Part shown: piece by piece, positions 57,596-64,000 of the stretch
Position numbering within the stretch: the stretch's first letter is position 1
How the letters are laid out: the number at the start of each line of letters is the position of its first letter
DNA from: Lentisphaerota bacterium
GTDB taxonomy: Bacteria; Verrucomicrobiota; Kiritimatiellia; UBA8416; JAIOPI01
Direction of reading: 5' to 3'
DNA: 64,000 bases
Assembly: GCA_021413965.1 (NCBI GenBank)
Contig: JAIOPI010000018.1
Span: 111,514 to 175,513, forward strand
Notes under the pieces: generated by a model
The model's database searches: none
Told to the model about the DNA's origin: nothing
Seen by the model: the letters and a program-made list of their open reading frames with translations, nothing else
Position numbers and translations under genes: made by a program

Positions 57596-57874
57596 AGGAT
57601 ATCCGGTGCGTATGATCCGCCATTCCGGCTGGCCTTGTCAACGCACGCGTCGGTGGGATTTCGCGACCGAAGCCGCCTGCGATCATGAGGTGGGATGCTT
57701 CGTGGCAAGGCCCGTCGTCAATTACGCTTTGCAGAGTATGCGGGGGTGGCCTAGGCTGAAGGCCACTGGCGGTGCGGTCGGGCCCGTCGGGGAGACGGTG
57801 CCGAAACGGAACAACGGCCCCATCGCACCTGGGGCACGGCGGAGGGGGCGCCCGTTTCGCAGGGAGGACCAGTC

Positions 57875-58375
57875 ATGGATGAATCGCACACCTATCGCCC
57901 GATCGGGGATTTCTCGTCGATTGTGCCCATCCTCAACAAGATTTCCATTCTGGGCGGGCTGAGTGAAGCCGACCTGGCGGTGCTGTTCCAGAGGATGGAG
58001 ACGGCTGTGTATGAAGCCGGCGAGCGCATTTTTCTCCAGGGCGACTCCCCGACGCATATTTACATCGTGCGCTCGGGGCGGGTTCGGATCGTGGTGGACA
58101 TCGACACGACACCGTTGGAACTGGTGGAGTATGTCACGGGCCAGTGCTTCGGGGAGACTTCGGCCATTGGCATCCAACCGCATTCGGCCACCGCGGTGGC
58201 GATCGAGCGCACGGCAATCCTGGCGTTGTCCGCGCGGGCGCTGCACGAGTTGTACCACGCGGATGTGCGCGTGTTCGGCCTGCTAATCCTGAACATCGCG
58301 CGCGAGGCATGCCGCCGATTGCACCGCGCCGACCAGACGTTCCTGCATTACGCCACGGCCAAGCACGCGCGCTAG
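57875..58375 (+). CDS. cyclic nucleotide-binding domain protein without DNA-binding domain
   Basis: ERIFLQGDSPTHIYIVRSGRVRIVVD...GQCFGETSAIGIQPHSATAVA CAP_ED pattern; ends after the dimerisation helix. Confidence 0.88.
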   Translation: MDESHTYRPIGDFSSIVPILNKISILGGLSEADLAVLFQRMETAVYEAGERIFLQGDSPTHIYIVRSGRVRIVVDIDTTPLELVEYVTGQCFGETSAIGIQPHSATAVAIERTAILALSARALHELYHADVRVFGLLILNIAREACRRLHRADQTFLHYATAKHAR

Positions 58376-60300
58376 GCCGCGGCGGGGACGTCAGGCAGGA
58401 GCGGGGGGACGGGACAGCCCAGCGCGTCCGACACGGCGCGCAACAGCTCGGCCTCCTCGGCGGTGACGCGGCCATCCGTGCTGACCACGGCGACGCATCC
58501 GTCGAGGATCTTCTGCTTCACGAGGGGATAGGCCTTGTCGAGTTGCTCCAGCGCGGTCCCCACCTTGGCGAGGCCGCATGCGTCCAGCGGGTGGATGTCG
58601 CGATGCTGCCCGATCTTCAAGCAGGCAAGGCCGGCGGCGAAGGCGCGCTGGGCCGACGGCATATCATCGTGGCCGTAATAGGCGAGGTTGGAGAACAAAT
58701 CGGTCGCCGCATCGAGGCAGTCCGATAGCGAGGCAGACGGGACGACGAGCCGCGGGCGCCGTCCGAAGTGCGGGTCGAGGTGGCGCACGAGCATGTGCTG
58801 CAGGGCATATTCAAACAGTTCGATCTGGCCATCGGCCTCGATGAAGGCGAGCAGGGCCTGCTGAAAGGCGTCGTACTGTTCGGTCGTAAGGCGGCGCAGG
58901 GCCGGGAGCGCAAGGCTGACGAGGGGGAACCGCAGCGCGCGCGGGAGCGCCTGGATGTCGGGCAGCAGTTGGAGGGTTGGTGCATGTGCCTCGCCGTCAG
59001 GTCCCGTTCGCAGGCCGTCGATCTGGCGCTCGCGCACGGCGCCGTCGGCCGAGGCGAGCAGGCCATAGAGGCAGGCGCGCGCCGCCAGGGGATCGCGCGC
59101 GGCCTTGGCGACGGCCTCCGGCAGCGCCGCCAGCAGGCGTTCCGCGTAGGCGACGTGAGCCGGCTGCGGATTGCCGATCTGCGCCAGCACGCCCGCCGCG
59201 GGATGGCTGGCCGGCGCCGTCCGGGGAAGGGGGGGAGGGGACGGGCGGCGGTTCAGAAAGGCGGACAGGGCGTCGGGCGTGTCGAGCGGTTGCGGTGCGG
59301 CGTCCGGGCCGGCGCCGGTGACGAAGGATGGATCAATCCGGCGAATGCGTTCATCCAGCGGCGGGTGCGTGGCGAGCAGGCTGGTGAAACTGCGGCCCAG
59401 CCCGTTGGCAAAGTACAAATGGCTGGCCTCCTCCGCGCGGGGTGACAGCAGGCGGGAGCCTGCGGCGAAACCGCCGATCGTTTTGAGCGCGCCGGCGATG
59501 CCGTCCGGATTGCGCGTGAATTGCACGGCCGAGGCATCCGCGAGGAACTCCCGCTGGCGGGACACCGCGCTCTTGATCAGCTTGCCAAAGAAGACGCCGA
59601 TGTAGCCCACGATCATCAGCACGAGTCCGATGAGCGGCAGGGGATTGCCTCCCTTCCTGGAACTGCGCGAGCGGCTGGAACTGACGTGCGCCGTGCGCAG
59701 CAGCATGCGGCCGATGATGGCGATCACCAGGATGCCGAACAGGACGCCCATCAGCCGGATATTCAGGCGCATGTCGCCATTCAGGATGTGGCTGAACTCA
59801 TGCGCGATCACGCCCTGCAACTGGTCGCGGTTCAGGCGTTCCAGGCAGCCGCGCGTGACACCGATCACGGCGTCGGCGGGGCTGAAGCCTGCCGCAAAGG
59901 CGTTGATGCCGGGTTCATCCAGCAGGTAAACCGGCGGCACGGGCATACCCGACGCGATCGCCATTTCTTCGACGATGTTGAGCAGGCGGCGCTCGGCCAC
60001 GCCCGCGGCCTGTGGATTCAGGGGCACACCGCCCAGCAACTGCGCCACCGATTCCCCGCCGCCCCGCAGGGTCGCCATTTTGTAGAGAGAGCCCCCCAGC
60101 ACGACGAGCAGGGTGCACCCCGTCACCACGCCGAACAGTGTTGGGTTCCAAAGCGAATCGAGGGGCACATCGGTCCCGCTGAAGGCGGCCATGAGGGCCA
60201 CGTAGACCGAGACGACGATGGCCACGACGGCGAGGGCAAAATAGAAGACGAGGAGCGCCGTCTTGCGGCGCGCGACTTCCTGGCTGTGAAAGAAGTCCAT
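58372..60300 (-). CDS. M48 family metalloprotease (HtpX-like) with long C-terminal extension
   Basis: GVIAHEFSHILNGD; NAFAAGFSPADAVIGVTRG; THPPLDERIRRI. Confidence 0.92.
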   Translation of the reverse strand: MDFFHSQEVARRKTALLVFYFALAVVAIVVSVYVALMAAFSGTDVPLDSLWNPTLFGVVTGCTLLVVLGGSLYKMATLRGGGESVAQLLGGVPLNPQAAGVAERRLLNIVEEMAIASGMPVPPVYLLDEPGINAFAAGFSPADAVIGVTRGCLERLNRDQLQGVIAHEFSHILNGDMRLNIRLMGVLFGILVIAIIGRMLLRTAHVSSSRSRSSRKGGNPLPLIGLVLMIVGYIGVFFGKLIKSAVSRQREFLADASAVQFTRNPDGIAGALKTIGGFAAGSRLLSPRAEEASHLYFANGLGRSFTSLLATHPPLDERIRRIDPSFVTGAGPDAAPQPLDTPDALSAFLNRRPSPPPLPRTAPASHPAAGVLAQIGNPQPAHVAYAERLLAALPEAVAKAARDPLAARACLYGLLASADGAVRERQIDGLRTGPDGEAHAPTLQLLPDIQALPRALRFPLVSLALPALRRLTTEQYDAFQQALLAFIEADGQIELFEYALQHMLVRHLDPHFGRRPRLVVPSASLSDCLDAATDLFSNLAYYGHDDMPSAQRAFAAGLACLKIGQHRDIHPLDACGLAKVGTALEQLDKAYPLVKQKILDGCVAVVSTDGRVTAEEAELLRAVSDALGCPVPPLLPDVPAAA

Positions 60301-60410
60301 GAATGAACGACCGGATCAGCCGCGCATGGTCGCGGGTGAATGCGAAGGAGCGGGAAGCCCCCTTCGCCACCCTTCGACACCCTTCGCGCTCATGTGCGGT
60401 GAACCCGGGG

Positions 60411-61010
60411 CTAGAATTTGACTTTGGGCGCTTCGCGCTCGGCGGTCTCGGTGATCTCAAACAGCGCGGCGGGCCCGAAGCCGAAGGTGCCGGCCAGCAG
60501 GACACTGGGAAAGGTTTCCCGCGCGGTGTTGTACGTCATGACGGCGTCGTTGTAGGCCTGGCGGGCAAACGCGACCTTGTTCTCGGTCGACGTGAGCTCT
60601 TCCATCAATTGGGCCATGGTCTGGTTGGCCTTGAGGTCGGGATACTGTTCGGCCACGGCGAAGAGGCGGCCCAGCGCGCCACTGAGTCCGGCCTCGGCGC
60701 CCATCAGGCTGCGCATCGCGGCGGGGTCGCCGGGCGTGGCGGCGGCTTGTCGGCTGGCGGCCGCGGCCTGGTTGCGCGCCGCCACGACGGCTTCGAGCGT
60801 CTCGCGCTCGTGTTTCAGGTACGCCCGTGCGGTTTCCACGAGATTGGGGATCAGATCATAGCGTCGCTTGAGCTGTACATCGATCTGCGCGAATCCGTTC
60901 TTAAAGCGATTGCGCAAGGCCACAAGCCGGTTATAGATCCCGATCACCAGGACGGCGAGCAGGACCCCTGCGCCGGCCACCACCAAGATTCCGACCATCC
61001 CACCACTCAT
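60411..61010 (-). CDS. lemA: LemA family protein
   Basis: YNRLVALRNRFKNGFAQIDVQLKRRYDLIPNLVETARAYLKHERETLEAV; AYNDAVMTYNTARETFPSVLLAGTFGF. Confidence 0.95.
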   Translation of the reverse strand: MSGGMVGILVVAGAGVLLAVLVIGIYNRLVALRNRFKNGFAQIDVQLKRRYDLIPNLVETARAYLKHERETLEAVVAARNQAAAASRQAAATPGDPAAMRSLMGAEAGLSGALGRLFAVAEQYPDLKANQTMAQLMEELTSTENKVAFARQAYNDAVMTYNTARETFPSVLLAGTFGFGPAALFEITETAEREAPKVKF

Positions 61011-61031
61011 CGATACCCCAATCCTTAACGC

Positions 61032-61220
61032 TTACGCTCCGCCGGAACTCAGGAATTTTTCACTCTCGCGGATCGCGTCTCGCAATAATCGCTGCACGCG
61101 ATTCTTGTCCATGACGCTGATCCCGTCGAAATAGGTCTGGGTCTGGCGGCATGCCCGTACCAGCAGATTGATCAGGCGGCGCGCCTCGACGACTTGCATT
61201 CGGTCTTCGCTCACGAGCAT
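61032..61220 (-). CDS. small hypothetical protein
   Basis: 62-aa ORF co-directional and closely spaced between the MshEN-like ORF and lemA. Confidence 0.5.
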   Translation of the reverse strand: MLVSEDRMQVVEARRLINLLVRACRQTQTYFDGISVMDKNRVQRLLRDAIRESEKFLSSGGA

Positions 61221-61224
61221 GCCC

Positions 61225-61458
61225 TCATGTGTGGTTCGGTTTCGGCGCGGGCTTGTGCGGGGCCTGCTCGCCCTGCTTCTGTTTGGCCAGCGCTACCTGG
61301 ATTTGTGGCGCCGTCGCATACCCCCGGCTGATCAGTATCTGCCCAAGCAGCCGGCTTTCGCCGGGCTTGGACTGAACCTTCAAGGCTTCCTCGACCTGCT
61401 CCGGGGTCACATACCCATGTTCACTCATGAGCTCGCCGAGACGTTTCCACGAACTCAT
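61225..61458 (-). CDS. stand-alone MshEN/GspE-N-like small protein
   Basis: LGELMSEHGYVTPEQVEEALKVQSKPGESRLLGQILISRGYATAPQIQVALAKQ. Confidence 0.65.
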   Translation of the reverse strand: MSSWKRLGELMSEHGYVTPEQVEEALKVQSKPGESRLLGQILISRGYATAPQIQVALAKQKQGEQAPHKPAPKPNHT

Positions 61459-61946
61459 CGACTCCTCCTCACGAACGGCGTCATGTCCGCCATCGGTACG
61501 GCGGGCCCACCCTGCGTTCTTAAAAACAGTCTATCACTCTGCGTTCGGGTCACAAGCATCAGATGAGGTGGTGGGAAGCAGGTGTTGTGCCATTCCTTGC
61601 GCAATAGGCCGCATGTGGCGCAGCCGCGGTGCCAGGCATGCCGTCACGGGTGGCCGGTTGACGAGGGGCGTCCGGGGCGGTTCCCGCCGTTACAGGATGA
61701 ACCGGGCTGGCGCCTCGATGTCGCGAAGTGCGTCACCTCGGGGGGGGGGCGGGGCTACGGTCACGCCCTGACGGGGCCGCGTGCACGGTTGTCGCTCTCG
61801 TTTTTGCAAGATCATCAGCATCATCCGCGCCCTGCCGAAGGCTCTTGGCGAGCGTCGCCCTGGCGCGATCGTTGCGCCACCCGGGATTGTGTTGATTCGC
61901 CGGCTATGCACCACTAGAATACGCCCATGTTTGGCGGGGGCATATC

Positions 61947-62498
61947 ATGAAGACCTTGGTTGCGGGGCTGATGTTCATGGCCGCTTTGAACGGCTTGGCG
62001 GATGATGATCGTCCCGTTGTGCAGATTCTGGGACGAACCGAATCGGATCGGCCGGTGACGGTGGTGACGCCCCAGGCGGTCCAGGTGCAGGGCGGGCCGA
62101 CGAGTGCACCGAAGGCGGACATGACCGTCGCCTCGGCTCCCGCTGAGACGGGCGTGCTGCTGGCGCCGATTGGCGCTATCGTGGCTTGGGCCAACGTCTT
62201 CACCAATATGCCGCCGCTGCCGCGCGGCTGGGTGCCCTGCAATGGTCAGCCCGTCATGGACACCGAAAGCCCCCTGCATGGTCAGTTGGTGCCAAACTTG
62301 AACGCCGCGGGCGGCGTCGAAGGGCGCTTCCTGCGCGGTGCCCCGTCGAGCGGAATGACGGGCGGGTCCACGACGCACGCGCACGAAGGATATCGATCAC
62401 AGAAGTATGGCACCCAGCGCAGTCCCGTGGCCGCACCCGTGCCAGCCAACCACCTCCCGCCCTATTACGACGTGGTTTGGATCATGCGAATAAAGTAG
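61947..62498 (+). CDS. secreted tail-collar-like protein
   Basis: Signal peptide; GAIVAWANVFTNMPPLPRGWVPCNGQPV...NLNAAGGVEGRFLRGAPSSGMTGGSTTHAHE...HLPPYYDVVWIMRIK. Confidence 0.65.
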   Translation: MKTLVAGLMFMAALNGLADDDRPVVQILGRTESDRPVTVVTPQAVQVQGGPTSAPKADMTVASAPAETGVLLAPIGAIVAWANVFTNMPPLPRGWVPCNGQPVMDTESPLHGQLVPNLNAAGGVEGRFLRGAPSSGMTGGSTTHAHEGYRSQKYGTQRSPVAAPVPANHLPPYYDVVWIMRIK

Positions 62499-62581
62499 CG
62501 GCAGAACGGCCGCTGCTATGGGTGCTGCCGGGAATGGCAGTGGCCGCCAGACCGCCTGCTGGCAGAAGATTCCCCACGGTC

Positions 62582-63277
62582 ATGCAGATTACCGAGATTT
62601 TTTATTCCCTGCAGGGAGAGGGCGCGCTGACGGGCGTGCCCTCCGTCTTCGTGCGGGTGACGGGATGCAACCTGCGCTGTGTCTGGTGCGACACCAAGTA
62701 CGCGTCCTGGATGCCGGAAGGTGGCGTGATGACGCAGGAGGACGTCCTGGCCGAAGTCGCCAAGTTTCCCGCGCGGCATGTGGTGCTGACCGGTGGCGAG
62801 CCCATGGCGGCGGAGGGCATTCGGCCGCTGGCGGCCGCGCTGCAGGCGGGCGGCTGGCACGTGACCATCGAGACCAATGCCACGCTCGCCCCGGACGGCA
62901 TGGCCGTGGACCTGGCTTCTTTGAGCCCCAAGCTGCGCAACTCCGAAGCGGATGTCCGCACGCATCCCCGCGAAGCGCGGATGCAGGGCGAGGCGCAGCG
63001 CTGGAACCTCGCCGCGCTGAGGGCCTGGATCGATGCGTATGACTACCAGCTGAAATTCGTCGTCAGCAGGTCGGCCGATCTGGACGAGATACAGGCCCTG
63101 CTGGGCCGCCTGGAACGGCCCATTCCGGCGGAGCGGGTGATGCTTATGCCGGAGGGCACGGATGCGGCCACGCTGCGCGCGCGCGATGCGCTGCTGGTTG
63201 ACCTCTGCAAGCGCCTGGGGTATCGCTACTGCCGCCGTCTGCATATCGATCTGTTCGGAAACACGCGGGGGACGTGA
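62582..63277 (+). CDS. queE: 7-carboxy-7-deazaguanine synthase QueE
   Basis: EIFYSLQGEGALTGVPSVFVRVTGCNLRCVWCDTKYA (radical SAM CxxxCxxC); LTGGEPM. Confidence 0.95.
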   Translation: MQITEIFYSLQGEGALTGVPSVFVRVTGCNLRCVWCDTKYASWMPEGGVMTQEDVLAEVAKFPARHVVLTGGEPMAAEGIRPLAAALQAGGWHVTIETNATLAPDGMAVDLASLSPKLRNSEADVRTHPREARMQGEAQRWNLAALRAWIDAYDYQLKFVVSRSADLDEIQALLGRLERPIPAERVMLMPEGTDAATLRARDALLVDLCKRLGYRYCRRLHIDLFGNTRGT

Positions 63278-63391
63278 CGGCATTCACCCGTGAACGCCAC
63301 GGCGCGCCGCGGGGTGGTGACGTCCGGCGCTCCGGTACGCCTGGCCGCTCGCTTCCCGTCGCGGTTGCCGTACGTCACCGAATGAGGACTT

Positions 63392-63847
63392 ATGCCTTAT
63401 CGCATCTGCAAGATGTTTGAAGTTGAAAGCGGGCACATGTTGGCGCGTCATCCGGATCGCTGCCGGTTCCCGCATGGACACACGCGTACCGTGGAGATTG
63501 TGCTGGAGGCGGGCGACCTCGACGTCAACCAGATGGTCTGCGATTACAAGGTGATCAAGGAGACGATGGCGGAATATCTCAACCGCCTGGATCACGCGAT
63601 GTGCATGAACACCGACGACCCGCGCTACGCGGAGTTCAAGGCCGCCTACGGGGACAACATCATCGGCTTTCCGGGCATCGATCCCACCACGGAGGTGATG
63701 GCCAAGACGATTTACGATGCCTGCCGCGAGCGTCTGGCCGCCTACCTGGCGGGGCGCCACGACACCTACCAGTTGCGTGCCGCGGTACGCGTCCGCTCCG
63801 TTCGCGTTTGGGAAACCAGCAGCACGTGGGCGGAATACACGGAGTAG
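63392..63847 (+). CDS. queD: 6-carboxytetrahydropterin synthase QueD
   Basis: SGHML, CRFPHGHT zinc/catalytic motif; LDHAMCMN. Confidence 0.92.
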   Translation: MPYRICKMFEVESGHMLARHPDRCRFPHGHTRTVEIVLEAGDLDVNQMVCDYKVIKETMAEYLNRLDHAMCMNTDDPRYAEFKAAYGDNIIGFPGIDPTTEVMAKTIYDACRERLAAYLAGRHDTYQLRAAVRVRSVRVWETSSTWAEYTE

Positions 63848-63944
63848 CGGCTCCCTCCGCGGCCTAGCAGCCTGTCGGACTTGCGACAGTCGTTTTCATC
63901 AGTTTCGATAGCGTGGGTAAGCGCGGATGGTAAACTACGCGTCC

Positions 63945-64000
63945 ATGAGCACACGCTTTGTGACGGTGGATCGGGAGACGCCGATGCTGTTGCCGGTGGA
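63945..64000 (+). CDS. IS1182-like transposase, 5' fragment cut by window edge
   Basis: MSTRFVTVDRETPMLLPV matches IS1182-type N-termini; preceded by terminal-repeat-like CTAGCAGCCTGTCGGACTT at 63864. Confidence 0.6.
   Translation, partial: MSTRFVTVDRETPMLLPV

Noticed and set aside
1-64000. CRISPR arrays, rRNA or tRNA genes
   Set aside because: No regularly spaced direct repeats, rRNA-like stretches or convincing cloverleaf sequences found by eye; tRNAscan-SE and Infernal would be needed for certainty

Overview
High-GC bacterial chromosomal window of about 64 kb. It contains no rRNA, tRNA or CRISPR array that I could see. Main content: (1) the 3' part of a group-3 NAD(P)-linked [NiFe]-hydrogenase operon (hoxY-hoxH-protease-hoxE-[hoxF::GltD fusion]-hoxU), followed by a LarA-like Ni-pincer racemase, hypAB and rex; (2) housekeeping genes (rsmE, maf, lepB, hpf, rsgA, panB, ppnP, queE, queD, DEAD-box and SNF2 helicases); (3) a PilT-like ATPase with a TPR tail beside a stand-alone receiver; (4) an IS1380-like element with resolvable ends carrying a divergent AbrB-like small ORF, plus the start of an IS1182-like transposase at the right edge; (5) tandem SPFH/band-7 proteins next to a GAF-GGDEF protein; (6) a two-sided MglA/roadblock cluster (MglA + roadblock, divergent HhH-roadblock fusion, MshEN-pseudoreceiver-DUF4388 protein, cNMP-binding protein), which is my best candidate for an undescribed signalling system. 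Non-coding observations include a candidate solo integron-type gene cassette, a bidirectional terminator or structured element between rex and hypA, a candidate Rex operator, several long perfect inverted repeats, and two 10-nt G/C homopolymers. All family calls are by reading motifs; no database search was run.
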